Source: Mucinivorans hirudinis (GTDB taxonomy: Bacteria > Bacteroidota > Bacteroidia > Bacteroidales > Rikenellaceae). From it: a DNA stretch of 64,000 nt. This document shows positions 19,041 through 28,020 of this stretch, one piece after another; position 1 is the stretch's first letter, and every line of letters begins with the position of its first letter. The DNA is taken from the NCBI GenBank assembly GCA_000723505.1, contig HG934468.1:310001-374000 (forward strand). Reading direction: 5' to 3'. Below the pieces are notes generated by a model, which worked only from the letters and a program-made list of their open reading frames with translations, was not told where the DNA came from and did not search any database. Both the position numbers and the translations under genes were made by a program.

Positions 19041-19277
19041 TTAGTTGCCCGCGCTCGTTGACGAAGCATAGTGGTCGGCAGACGAACCTCCTAAACTATT
19101 AAGCGTTTGATAATTAGTGTAACTTAGCCCATCTTCAATATTGATTGTTCCAGTGCTACACATACACCCGCAAGCATACCCTACGCAGATACATCCGCAA
19201 ACCCCGCCCTTTAGCATACTTTGATTTTGTTTGTCGATTTCCATCTTATGGAAATCGTGCAGTTTAAGTTTTTTCAT
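19041..19277 (-). CDS. GG-Bacteroidales (TIGR04149-type) RiPP precursor peptide, Cys-rich
   Basis: 78 residues. The leader MKKLKLHDFHKMEI and the double-glycine end SMLKGG (residues 20-25) have the form of the Bacteroidales natural-product precursors grouped as TIGR04149. The expected core begins VCGCICVGYACGCMC: six Cys within 15 residues as C-G-C-I-C and C-G-C-M-C around VGYA, followed by a Ser/Thr/Gly/Asn-rich tail. Such precursors are modified (often by radical SAM enzymes and glycosyltransferases) and cut after GG on export. No maturase is intact nearby: the neighbourhood is broken by IS630, IS30, IS3 and IS256 elements. Family assignment is by pattern recall. Confidence 0.8.
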   Translation of the reverse strand: MKKLKLHDFHKMEIDKQNQSMLKGGVCGCICVGYACGCMCSTGTINIEDGLSYTNYQTLNSLGGSSADHYASSTSAGN

Positions 19278-19364
19278 TGTCTTAAAGTTTTTGCTGAAAA
19301 ATATGGTTTTTGAGTTATCAAGGTCTCCACCTTGCTTATGGTACCGTTAAGCGGTTTTTGAATT

Positions 19365-19596
19365 TTAGATTTCGAACTCACCCGAGAAACTCTTCGTTCC
19401 GTTTTCGAGAGTGATGCTGTAAGTGCCCCGTGAGAGCGCAGGCATAGAGTAGTTTGTAAAGTCCGGCTCGTGGCAACCTTATGCCGAGAGAGCACAAGAC
19501 CGGTAGCGTCTTTAACAGTAACAGTATAGTTGTATGCCGGTTACGGCAAACTGAAACCTCTCCAATTGTATTTTTTGAAATCTCCACACACAACAA
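19365..19596 (-). pseudogene. Decayed DUF3244-like small secreted protein
   Basis: Coding traces in different frames join into one small protein: NTIGEVSVC, then YNYTVTVKDATGLVL, then (after a frame change and stop) PDFTNYSMPALSRGTYSIT and LENGTKSFSGEFEI just before a TAA at 19365-19367. The end GTYSITLENGTKSFSGEFEI resembles the C-terminus of DUF3244 proteins, small secreted beta-sandwiches of Bacteroidales. At least two frameshifts and no start codon: not functional. It lies about 90 bp upstream of the RiPP precursor on the same strand and probably belonged to the same cluster. Confidence 0.55.
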
Positions 19597-19775
19597 TATC
19601 TACCAGTGTCAATTTGCGGGCAAATTTATAATCAACAACTCTAGGGGGCACCATCTAACTGTTTTACTGAGGAAATTTCAGTGCAGGGAATTGAGTTTTT
19701 TGTATTTTTTAGCGAGCGCTCCAATCCCCCCGACATCATTTAGATTCCTACTGTTACAGGATGTTAGTAATACTA

Positions 19776-20979
19776 GTGTTATGTTAATTTTGAATTGACG
19801 GATATAATTTTTTGAGTTTTATTCTTGCATCTTCATTTGTAAATTGCCAGTTAATTTTCAAGTTTGCGTTATTTCGATGGTTTTGCCACGCTTCTACCTC
19901 AGCGATAACTTTTTCTTTGGTAGGAATATGCCTATTCAAACACTGACCATTGAGCACGTGTAACTCTATCTCTGCCATATTCAACCAACTGCCGTGCTTG
20001 GGAGTTAAAATAAACTCAAATCTATCCCATAACTCCTTTGCCTGCTCAGGTGGAAAAATCTCATAAAAAGCAGAACCATCGTGAGTTTTGAAGTTATCCA
20101 TAACCAATTTTATCTTCTTGGCAGTGGGATATTCATCAGATATTTTCTTGATGAATTTTGCCCAATCTGCTTTTGTCTTAAAATCCGTAACATCCACTAT
20201 TCTCCTACCTGTAAGGGGTTCATTGGCAATGAATATATTTACCGTTCCGTGCCTAATGTATTCATAATCTACTCTTGCATCCTGCCCCGGTTTCATTGGA
20301 ATTGATGCAACTTCTTCAATTAGCTGCTTTGGCGACTCGTCCATACAAACAACCGGATACTCTTCATTATAGGGCTGCTTATAAACATCCAACACTCGCT
20401 CCATATTAGCCACAAAATTAGCACTCTGCTCAGGCGGAATCACCCACCCCTTTACTTTCCAAGGCTTAAGTTCGTTTTTTTTTAATACATTAGACACACT
20501 AACGTGTGAAATGTAATCAACATACTGCAATTCAACAACTTTATTAGAAAGCATTCGCAAAGACCATTTGGAAAATCCTGCTGGCGGTTCGCTACAACAC
20601 AATGCTACTATCTTGGCTTCTAAATCACCATCTACTTTTTTCTGATAGAGCTGACCCGAAGGGCGACGTTCGAGTACCTCCTCAAAGCCTTCTTCGACAA
20701 ATCGTTTCTTAACTCTGTCGATTGTCCTTGCTCCAATCTTCAAAACCTTACAAATACTCTCATTGGTAATCCCTTTATTGTCAGAAAATTCTCCCTTGTC
20801 GCAACTCAATAAAATATGAGCAACACGAAAAGAATGAGCACTATGGCTTCCCTTTTTTATTATTGTCTGAAGCTCGGCAACCTCCGCTGCCGATAATTTG
20901 ATAGTGTAACGAATCATTGTAGGCTATATTTATCACAAAGATAAAAATAATTTACGCCATATCAAAATTAACATAACAC
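19776..20979 (-). mobile_element. IS630-family insertion sequence
   Basis: Inverted repeats GTGTTATGTTAATTTTGA at the left (19776) and its complement at the right end (20979), flanked by TA on both sides (19774-19775 and 20980-20981), the IS630 target dinucleotide. One intact transposase. Confidence 0.9.
19784..20917 (-). CDS. IS630-family transposase
   Basis: 377 residues. An N-terminal HTH region (TNESICKVLKIGARTIDRVKKRF) precedes a DDE domain: VVCMDESPKQ, LVMDNFKTHD and LTPKHGSWLNMAEIEL supply the two Asp and the Glu. Stop lies eight bases from the element's end. ATG at 20917 follows the -7 box TATCTTTG (20936-20943, minus strand). Looks intact. Confidence 0.93.
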   Translation of the reverse strand: MIRYTIKLSAAEVAELQTIIKKGSHSAHSFRVAHILLSCDKGEFSDNKGITNESICKVLKIGARTIDRVKKRFVEEGFEEVLERRPSGQLYQKKVDGDLEAKIVALCCSEPPAGFSKWSLRMLSNKVVELQYVDYISHVSVSNVLKKNELKPWKVKGWVIPPEQSANFVANMERVLDVYKQPYNEEYPVVCMDESPKQLIEEVASIPMKPGQDARVDYEYIRHGTVNIFIANEPLTGRRIVDVTDFKTKADWAKFIKKISDEYPTAKKIKLVMDNFKTHDGSAFYEIFPPEQAKELWDRFEFILTPKHGSWLNMAEIELHVLNGQCLNRHIPTKEKVIAEVEAWQNHRNNANLKINWQFTNEDARIKLKKLYPSIQN

Positions 20980-21060
20980 TAGTGCAAAAATAGTGAGGCT
21001 TCCCCACCAACTTGCTTTGTGTACAACTTTTCATAAAACAGAAATAAGTGTTTAATTACT

Positions 21061-22209
21061 TGAGTTCAACTTATAAATGCAACTGATGGCGGTAAGGAGT
21101 ACTGTTAAGAAGCAAGCATATTTTTTCAGAGAGGGGGGATAAGGGAAACCTCATCGCCCGCCTCCGCTGAATGGATAAAAATTTGTATCTTGCAGCCTCC
21201 TCCGTCCAAAAAATCAGTTGCAGATGAGCAAACAATTAACCGTAGAGCAAAGATACACAATTTTTGCAATGCAGCAAAAGTCGTATCCACAAAAAGAGAT
21301 AGCCGAAACTATCGGGGTTTCAAAAAGTACTATCAGCCGAGAACTAAGACGAAACTGTGATAAACGCAGTGGTAAATATGTAATGGATTTGGCTCAACGA
21401 AAAGCTGATGAGCGAAAAAAGAGCAAACGGCATAAACAGACCTTTACTCTCAAAATGCAAAAAAGAGTTAAAAGGATGTTAAAGATAGGGTTTAGCCCCG
21501 AACAAATTACAGGTAGATGCAGACTGTTGGGTAAAGAAATGGTCTCGCACGAAACCATTTACAAATGGATTTGGGCGGATAAACTAAGTGGTGGGGAACT
21601 CTACAAACTACTACGAAGGCAAGGACGAAAATATGCAAAACGAGGCTCAAAGAATGCTGGGCGTGGGTTTATTCCAAACAGGATAGATATAGACCAGCGA
21701 CCAGCAGTTGTTGAGCTTAAAGAACGATTCGGGGATTTAGAAATTGATACCATTATCGGTAAGAACCACAAAGGAGCGATTCTTACCATAAATGACAGAG
21801 CAACAAGTAGAGTTTGGATTCGTAAGCTGTCGGGGAAAGAAGCCACCCCATTAGCCGAAAAAACCACATCTGCATTGAAAAAAGTCAAAGAACTTATACA
21901 CACTATGACGGCTGACAATGGAAAAGAATTTGCTAAACACGAGGAAATTGCACAAAAATTAGAATTAAATTTCTATTTTTGTAAACCTTACCATTCGTGG
22001 GAACGTGGTGCCAATGAGAATACTAATGGACTTATCAGGCAATATATCCCAAAGGGTACGGATTTTAGTGAGATAACCGACAAGCAGATTAAATGGATTG
22101 AAAACAAACTAAATAATAGACCTCGTAAAAGACTCGGATACCTCACGCCAAAGGAAAAATTTAAACAAATTATTAACCAGAATTCAGTTGCATTTGCAGG
22201 TTGAATTCA
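21061..22209 (+). mobile_element. IS30-family insertion sequence
   Basis: Imperfect inverted repeats of about 27 bp: TGAGTTCAACTTATAAATGC at the left and TGAATTCAACCTGCAAATGC read inward from the right, both followed by AACTGA. The last 53 bp occur again at 26591-26643 as a detached remnant. Target duplication not clear. Confidence 0.85.
21224..22204 (+). CDS. IS30-family transposase
   Basis: 326 residues. N-terminal HTH (LTVEQRYTIFAMQQKSYPQK, KEIAETIGVSKSTISRELRRN), then LKIGFSPEQITGR and SHETIYKWIW typical of IS30, then a DDE core with GDLEIDTIIGKNHKGAILT, TMTADNGKEFAKHE and WERGANENTNGLIRQYIPKG. Ends inside the right inverted repeat. ATG at 21224 chosen; a TTG two codons upstream is less likely. 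Intact. Confidence 0.93.
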   Translation: MSKQLTVEQRYTIFAMQQKSYPQKEIAETIGVSKSTISRELRRNCDKRSGKYVMDLAQRKADERKKSKRHKQTFTLKMQKRVKRMLKIGFSPEQITGRCRLLGKEMVSHETIYKWIWADKLSGGELYKLLRRQGRKYAKRGSKNAGRGFIPNRIDIDQRPAVVELKERFGDLEIDTIIGKNHKGAILTINDRATSRVWIRKLSGKEATPLAEKTTSALKKVKELIHTMTADNGKEFAKHEEIAQKLELNFYFCKPYHSWERGANENTNGLIRQYIPKGTDFSEITDKQIKWIENKLNNRPRKRLGYLTPKEKFKQIINQNSVAFAG

Positions 22210-22654
22210 GCTTATTAACAATAGTGTCCCGTGAAAATTAGTTATCATTGCAATATTGTGCTTTAAATCTGATATTTAACTCATAAATTTAATTGCGATA
22301 ATTTGATTTCATAATATATTTCTCACGTTATTGTAAGTTTGACTTGTAATGCAGAAAAGATTGCAAATAAGCGTTTTAATAATCTAGTAATAGCAGATCA
22401 AGAAAGGCTGCCTACAGGAATAAATTTTAATGGAACACTAATATGGGGAAAAATAGCATTAATTCTTTATCACTTAAGGCGGCTATTACAAAGATAAGGG
22501 CTCTCCCACGCGCATTAATGGTATATAACCGTGTTTTATGGGTATTTATCGACTCGAACTTAAACAATTTGGATCATTTTGAACAAATTCCGCGTCGTTC
22601 GGCAAATCATACAAGTTTGATTGCCCTCTATCCTTGAATTTGGACAGATATTCT
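22210..22654. other. Intergenic debris with one coding trace
   Basis: About 450 bp between IS30 and an IS3-end repeat. A stretch at 22315-22497 is open and reads like real protein (CNAEKIANKRFNNLVIADQE, then LPTGINFNGTLIWGKIALIL, then YHLRRLLQR and stop) but has no start and no family I recognise. It is probably a remnant of a gene of the broken RiPP cluster. No RNA gene or promoter seen. Confidence 0.35.
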
Positions 22655-22680
22655 TACTCCTCACCATTGTTAAGACCAAT
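22655..22680. repeat. Detached IS3-end repeat
   Basis: TACTCCTCACCATTGTTAAG followed by ACCAA recurs with one mismatch at 22711-22735, the true left end of the IS3 element, 56 bp away. It looks like an extra end left by a neighbouring or earlier IS3 copy. Confidence 0.6.
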
Positions 22681-22766
22681 TGGCGAGCACTTACATTCAA
22701 GGGTATAATATACTCCTCCCCATTGTTAAGACCAAATTTTGAGTTAGTTAAGTCAAGGGATTTTTG

Positions 22767-23708
22767 TTAATTTATTTGCAGTGTGCCCATGGTTTCGGGT
22801 AGTTTTATGTAATGGAGAGCCTTTTTTGAGCTCTCAACATTGGAGGGTTTTGCTACGCCGAAGGCGGTGCAGGGCGGTAGCCCGTGGTGGGCTGTGTGCC
22901 CCTTAGAGTAATTGTAGTAGTCGATGTAGTCGCGCACGCCGAGGTGCAATTCGATGCCGTCTTCGGCGGGGTGCAGATATACATATCCGCGTTTAATCGT
23001 GCGCCAGAAACGCTCTATCCAAATATTATCCGTCGCCCGACCCTTGCCGTCCATGCTGATTTTTATCTCACTGTCATCGGTTTTATATGATTGCACACAA
23101 CTTACCCAATCAGCCGAGGTATATTGACTACCCTGGTCAGAGTTTACTATTTCTGGCTTGCCGTAACGTGCAATAGCTTCCTTGAATACATCCACAGAAA
23201 CCTGTGCATCAAGGCTATTGCCAACGTGCCAGCCAACGATAAAACGGCTGTAAACGTCGATAATCGCCGTAAGGTACATAAATCCATTAGCCATTGCAAT
23301 ATAGGTTATATCTATTGACCACACCTGATTGCGCCGGGTAATATCCATATTGCGAAGCAGATAAGCATATTTATACTCACCCTTTGCCTGCTTGGTCAGA
23401 TTACGGCGGGGATAGATAGCCTTAATGTCCATCAATCGCATCAACCTGCGAATACGTTTGTGATTAACAACGAGTTGATGCTGCATCAACATATTACGCA
23501 TACTCTGAACACCCTCGTCAGGGTGAAAGGTGTTATGCCTGTCCATCAAACGCATAACCTCCAAGTTCTCAGCACTAACACCAACGGGCTTGTAATATAC
23601 ACCCGAACGATTAATCTCCAATAATCTGCACTGCTCGCGAACACTAAGGGTCGCGTCCTCTTTGCTTACAAGCTGCCTCATTTTATCTTCAGACCGCTCC
23701 GCCTGCAA
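22767..23708 (-). CDS. IS3-family transposase, OrfB (integrase core)
   Basis: About 313 residues. HTH_21-type start (LVSKEDATLSVREQCRLLEI), then the rve core with QVWSIDITYIAMANGFMYLT (Asp 1), IVNSDQGSQYTS (Asp 2) and NIWIERFWRTIKRGYVYLH (Glu). The frame overlaps the end of orfA (23678-23708) and begins at a TTG, so it is normally made as an OrfAB fusion by -1 frameshifting in the overlap. Intact. Confidence 0.9.
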   Translation of the reverse strand: MQAERSEDKMRQLVSKEDATLSVREQCRLLEINRSGVYYKPVGVSAENLEVMRLMDRHNTFHPDEGVQSMRNMLMQHQLVVNHKRIRRLMRLMDIKAIYPRRNLTKQAKGEYKYAYLLRNMDITRRNQVWSIDITYIAMANGFMYLTAIIDVYSRFIVGWHVGNSLDAQVSVDVFKEAIARYGKPEIVNSDQGSQYTSADWVSCVQSYKTDDSEIKISMDGKGRATDNIWIERFWRTIKRGYVYLHPAEDGIELHLGVRDYIDYYNYSKGHTAHHGLPPCTAFGVAKPSNVESSKKALHYIKLPETMGTLQIN

Positions 23709-24010
23709 GCATCTACGAAAAAATCACGCTCCATAGTCAGCTCGCCAACTTTAGCCCTGAGTGAACGAACCTCCTCTGTCGGAGCACCGTCATCCCTGCT
23801 CTGCTTCTTGTCGAAAACGCCGCTCGACAATTTCAAAAACTCCCCCTTCCAGCGACTAATAACCTCCTGAGAAACCTCAAACTTCTGAGATAACTCCGCC
23901 AAAGTCTGTCTCTCTTTCAATGCCTCAATAGCAACTCTTGCCTTGAATGCAGAACTAAATTTTGTATAAATTCTGTCGTCTCTCGGCATCGTGAGCAAGC
24001 TCCCGTGCAC
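23678..24010 (-). CDS. IS3-family transposase, OrfA (helix-turn-helix)
   Basis: About 110 residues with the HTH_Tnp_1 pattern FSSAFKARVAIEALKERQTL, AELSQKFEVSQEVISRWKGEF and a Leu-zipper-like coil (EVRSLRAKVGELTMERDFF). The start may be GTG at 24010, which follows TTAGGA at good spacing, or the ATG at 23989 (MPRDDRIYTK). A piece of this start region is found again at 13827-13896. Confidence 0.9.
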   Translation of the reverse strand: MHGSLLTMPRDDRIYTKFSSAFKARVAIEALKERQTLAELSQKFEVSQEVISRWKGEFLKLSSGVFDKKQSRDDGAPTEEVRSLRAKVGELTMERDFFVDACRRSGLKIK

Positions 24011-24142
24011 TCGTTCCTAAGAATTTTCTCCTGTTTGCCATTTTTATTGCCAATTTTTAAGTGTAAAAGTAATAAACTTTTTGACTTAACGTGTGGTCTG
24101 AATTTTGGGGAGTATTATAAAATTCATAACGAAAAGATGTAG

Positions 24143-25126
24143 TTCTGGCAGTCCATTGCCGAATTGGAGATTGAACAACACAATAACTATACCATTATCA
24201 ATTTTCCTAAGTTCAAATTCAAATATTTTAATACTCGAAATAATCTTACGAATCATATCGTAAAGATTGTTTCTATGTATATGGTTATATCTGAAAAAAT
24301 AATAATTCACGATAACGGGGTTTTATTTACAAATGATAATTTTGAAAATGGCTTTAGTAATCCAAAACATAAATTGATACATTCGCTGCACTTTTTCGCT
24401 GGCAAAATTGATAATTTGTCATATTTCGACAATATTATTTGTGTTACAAAGTTTGCGTTTGACAACATAGGAGAGAAGGTAAAGAGACTCATCTACAATG
24501 GAGTTCGAGAGGTAGTTTCCACCGAGAATCGGGATAGGGTAAGGGCGAGATATGGTTTTGAAGAAGATGAGTGTTTGGTGTTGTATGTTGGCAGGATTGA
24601 GCAGAGTAAAGGAATCACCTTTCTTGCCAAGTTGTTCAGTGAGATGGGCTTAGAGAATGCAAGACTTGTGATTGTCGGTAGCGGAGCTTATGATTTGGTC
24701 TTTGAGAAGATAGAGGCAAACCACTCAAAGATAACATTTTTGGGGAATATAGATAACCAAGAGGTTCACAACCTGATGGCGGCGTGCGATATTGGGGTCA
24801 TTCCATCGCTCAATGAGCAGTGCAGTTATGTGGCTTTGGAGATGATGAGCCACGGAATGGCGATTATCGCTTCTGAGGTCAGAGGTATGGGAGAGTTGTT
24901 TATGGGCAGAGATATTGCACTGACCGTGCCGGTTGATTATACAGACGATATACCCACGCTTGATACCGACGTGTTAAAACAACACATAATCACCTTCGCC
25001 GGCGATGTTGGGTTGCGTAAACGTTTGGGTGCGAATGCACGTCGTGAGTGGGCGGAGCATTACACTGCCGAACGGATGGCACGGGAGACTTTTGAAGTTT
25101 ACAAAGAGTTAGCAGCGAGACTGTAA
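24143..25126 (+). pseudogene. GT4-type glycosyltransferase, clipped at both ends (RiPP-associated type)
   Basis: The retained part holds the GT-B C-terminal domain: VLYVGRIEQSKGITFLAKLF, LVIVGSG, ITFLGNIDNQEVHNLMAACD, and the donor-binding motif PSLNEQCSYVALEMMSHGMA (E-x7-E). The N-terminal domain is incomplete: it begins abruptly 30 bp from the IS3 end after an in-frame TAG, with a TTG at 24164 as the only early start. The last codons and stop (R-L-stop) come from the left end of IS256 copy 1. In Bacteroidales a glycosyltransferase family (TIGR04157, from memory) accompanies GG-leader RiPP precursors, and this fits that context. Activity doubtful. Confidence 0.75.
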
Positions 25127-26589
25127 TCTGAACTCTGTCCAAAAACACTTACCTTTGTATTATGGATAGGAGAAGTCAGGAGTATCAAATAATGCGTGAT
25201 AAGGCATTATCTCAGCTTCGGAGTGGGGAGTCACTCACGGGCAAAGATGGGGCATTTGCTCCACTGTTGAAAGAATTTTTAGAAGCCGCTTTGGATGGCG
25301 AAATGGCAGCTCATCTGGACGAGGCGGAACGCCAGCAAGGCAACAAGCGTAACGGCCGAGGAAGCAAACGAGTCAAAACGATGGCAGGTGAGATTCAGAT
25401 TGAGACCCCCGAGGATCGTCATAGCAGTTTCACACCCGAGATTCTCAGGAAGCGGGAGACCATTTTGGCTGATAATATGTCCTCCAAGATTATCAGTTTG
25501 TATGGTATGGGTATGAGCCTGAGGGATATATCTGCTCATATCGAAGAGATGTATGACGTTGAGATATCGCACAATACGTTGAGTGAAATCATCGAACGTA
25601 TAGTTCCCAAGGTCAAGGAGTGGCAAAGTCGTCCTTTGGAGTCGATGTACACTATCGTTTGGCTTGATGCAATGCACTACAAGGTCAAAGACGGTGGGCG
25701 TACCGAGAGTCGAGCCGTTTATAATGTGTTGGCAGTCAACAAGGATGGTCGCAAAGAGTTAATCGGGATGTATGTATCTGAGAGTGAAGGTGCGAACTTC
25801 TGGTTGAGTGTATTGACCGATTTGAAAGCACGCGGGATGAAAGATATTTTGATTGCTTGCATTGACAACCTTACGGGCTTTGCCGAGGCAATAGCCACCA
25901 TTTTCCCGCAAGTAATCATTCAGAGCTGCATCGTTCACCAAATCCGCAATTCATTGAAATACATTGCCTCCAAAGACAAAAAGGAGTTTATGGGTGATTT
26001 GAAGACTGTCTATCAAGCTCCCACTTTAGATTTAGCCGAACTCAATCTTGATAAATTGGAGGATAAATGGGGACAGAAATATCCTGTTGTTATAGGCTCG
26101 TGGCGACGAAATTGGGATAAGCTTAGTGCCTATTTTGCTTATGATGAGCATATTCGCAGACTTATCTACACGACTAATGCTGTAGAGGGATTTCATCGTC
26201 AGGCACGGAAAGTAACCAAGACGAAGGGTGTTTTCCCTAATGATATGGCATTGATGAAGTTACTCTACTTAGCGGTTCTCAACATCTCCAAGAAATGGAC
26301 TCAACCCCTTCCGAATTGGGCGTTAACAGCAGGTCAATTACGGATAAAGTTTGGCGAAAGGATGCCGATGGAGCTATAGCCTTCACCGGTTGTTCTTTTC
26401 GGTTTTCCAAACGCAAAGAAAAGGCAGTTTTCGGATGTGTGCAAGGGTATATAAACGGCTCGTGCCTCGCCGCCCTTGCACACATCCGAAAACCGCCTTG
26501 AAAAAGCATTTGTAAAGCCGAAAAGAAAAAATTATATTTGTAGAAATTTAACACGAAATATTTACCGGACAGAGTTTATATTACACTCC
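25117..26589 (+). mobile_element. IS256-family insertion sequence, copy 1
   Basis: Ends: GAGACTGTAATCTGAACTCT(GTCC) at the left and GGAGTGTAATATAAACTCTG(TCC) read inward from the right. Flanks differ (glycosyltransferase codons on the left, an IS30 remnant on the right) with no target duplication, unlike copy 2. This points to a rearrangement or deletion beside the IS after insertion. Confidence 0.88.
25162..26379 (+). CDS. IS256-family (Mutator-type) transposase
   Basis: 405 residues. Start MDRRSQEYQIMRDKALSQL, then FLEAALDGEMAAHLDEAERQ and RNGRGSKRVKT typical of the family. Catalytic block: VWLDAMHYKV (Asp), LIACIDNLTGFAEAI (Asp), and the C-terminal LIYTTNAVEGFHRQARKVTKTKG (Glu). A -7 box TACCTTTG (25150-25157) lies directly before the ATG. 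Copy 2 at 30334 differs at only a few residues. Confidence 0.94.
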   Translation: MDRRSQEYQIMRDKALSQLRSGESLTGKDGAFAPLLKEFLEAALDGEMAAHLDEAERQQGNKRNGRGSKRVKTMAGEIQIETPEDRHSSFTPEILRKRETILADNMSSKIISLYGMGMSLRDISAHIEEMYDVEISHNTLSEIIERIVPKVKEWQSRPLESMYTIVWLDAMHYKVKDGGRTESRAVYNVLAVNKDGRKELIGMYVSESEGANFWLSVLTDLKARGMKDILIACIDNLTGFAEAIATIFPQVIIQSCIVHQIRNSLKYIASKDKKEFMGDLKTVYQAPTLDLAELNLDKLEDKWGQKYPVVIGSWRRNWDKLSAYFAYDEHIRRLIYTTNAVEGFHRQARKVTKTKGVFPNDMALMKLLYLAVLNISKKWTQPLPNWALTAGQLRIKFGERMPMEL

Positions 26590-26590
26590 C

Positions 26591-26643
26591 AAATTTAAAC
26601 AAATTATTAACCAGAATTCAGTTGCATTTGCAGGTTGAATTCA
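26591..26643 (+). repeat. Detached 3' end of an IS30 element
   Basis: Exact copy of the last 53 bp of the IS30 element at 22157-22209 (transposase C-terminus FKQIINQNSVAFAG and the right inverted repeat). It abuts IS256 copy 1, so an IS30 copy was present here and was mostly deleted. Confidence 0.85.
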
Positions 26644-26708
26644 GCAGGTCTTGCTCTTAAATCACCCCAAAAATACTAATTTTTAGAACCCACCTAAAGT
26701 AAAATAAC

Positions 26709-27872
26709 ATGAAAAAATTAGTAATATGCATGTGTATGACATTATTAGTAGCATGCCAAAAAGAATACATTGAACCAATACCTACGAAAACAGATCAAAC
26801 AGTGCTGTTGTATATGCCTTGGTCATCAAATTTAACGTCTCACTTTTATAACAACCTTAAGGATTTTGAGAAAGTTGTAAAACAAAATATACTCAAGAAC
26901 AACAGGCTTATTGTGTTCTTTGCCGAGACTGCAACGAAAGCAACAATGTTTGAGATTCAGTACAAAAATGGTGGGGTCATAAGAAACACCATACAGGAAT
27001 ATAGTGTTTCGACTTTTACTACTGCCGAAGGTATTACATCTCTAATAAACGATGTAAAAAAGGCTGCACCTGCCAATCGTTATGCGATGATTGTTAGTTG
27101 TCACGGTATGGGTTGGTTGCCTGTTCCAACGTCTGAAGCTACGAAGGCAAGATATGCTCAAGAGAAAGATTATTGGGAGTATGAAGGTGTGCCTCTAACT
27201 CGTTATTTTGGAGGTTTGAGCAGTGATTATCAGATTGATGTAACGACATTTGCCGATGGTATCGTTGGTAGTAATACAAAGATGGAATATATACTCTTCG
27301 ACGACTGTTATATGTCATCTATTGAAGTTGCCTATGATCTTAAAGATGTAACCGACTATTTAATTGCTTCTCCTACTGAAGTTATGGCTTATGGCTATCC
27401 TTACGCAATAATAGGACAATATCTAATCGGGAATGTGGACTACTATGGTATTTGTAATGGCTTCTTATCTTTCTACGAACAGTATAATGTAATGCCTTGC
27501 GGTACTATCGGCGTTATAGATTGCACAGAGTTAGATGGAATGGTATCAGTGATGAAAGAGATCAATAGTCGCTATACTTTTAACGAAGCAGAGGTTAATA
27601 CCGTTCAGCGATTAGATGGTTATAATCCGATAATATTCTTTGATTTTGTCGATTATGTTTCAAAACTTTGTAAAGATACAGAACTGCTAAATCGTTTTGA
27701 GATACAATATAATAAGACTGTTCCTCATTTTATGGCGACTAAAAGCTACTATTCGATGAGTAGAGGTCAAGTGTACCTTAATGCCTACTCAGGAGTAACA
27801 ATATCAGATATTAGTCTTAGTCCTAAAGCGTCATCTAAAACCGAAACAGATTGGTATAAAGCAACACATTAA
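26709..27872 (+). CDS. Clostripain-related (C11) cysteine peptidase lipoprotein
   Basis: 387 residues. Lipoprotein signal MKKLVICMCMTLLVAC, then a C11 peptidase domain: TVLLYMPWSSNLT near residue 36, catalytic His in MIVSCHGMGWLP, catalytic Cys in YILFDDCYMSSIEVAYDL. Clostripain-type enzymes cut after Arg or Lys and are often self-activated; Bacteroidales carry many surface-anchored ones, and they recur near GG-leader RiPP genes. I infer that it was the peptidase member of the RiPP cluster now scattered at 17789-27872. Frame intact; its upstream 36 bp also occur, split by an IS5-type element, near 28815-28840 and 31777-31790. Confidence 0.85.
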   Translation: MKKLVICMCMTLLVACQKEYIEPIPTKTDQTVLLYMPWSSNLTSHFYNNLKDFEKVVKQNILKNNRLIVFFAETATKATMFEIQYKNGGVIRNTIQEYSVSTFTTAEGITSLINDVKKAAPANRYAMIVSCHGMGWLPVPTSEATKARYAQEKDYWEYEGVPLTRYFGGLSSDYQIDVTTFADGIVGSNTKMEYILFDDCYMSSIEVAYDLKDVTDYLIASPTEVMAYGYPYAIIGQYLIGNVDYYGICNGFLSFYEQYNVMPCGTIGVIDCTELDGMVSVMKEINSRYTFNEAEVNTVQRLDGYNPIIFFDFVDYVSKLCKDTELLNRFEIQYNKTVPHFMATKSYYSMSRGQVYLNAYSGVTISDISLSPKASSKTETDWYKATH

Positions 27873-28020
27873 TAAATCATAATTATCTGTTTAGGTAGAT
27901 CATTTTAGTATTATATCCATCCTTCAAAGCACAAATAATGTATATATTTCTGATAAGTCGACTTTAATATCTGATTCTTAAAATTTTCGGTAATGTTTCA
28001 AAATAGCTGATTTGGTATAT

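Larger units (their letters stand above)
22711..24114 (-). mobile_element. IS3-family insertion sequence
   Basis: Left end TACTCCTCCCCATTGTTAAG(ACCA) and right end (read inward) TACTCCCCAAAATTCAGACCA-like form imperfect inverted repeats of about 24 bp. It contains overlapping orfA and orfB. No convincing target duplication. It cuts off the 5' end of the glycosyltransferase gene to its right. Confidence 0.85.

Noticed and set aside
22443-22637. 64-codon plus-strand frame between IS30 and IS3
   Set aside because: It overlaps the more protein-like frame at 22315-22497 and has no recognisable features.
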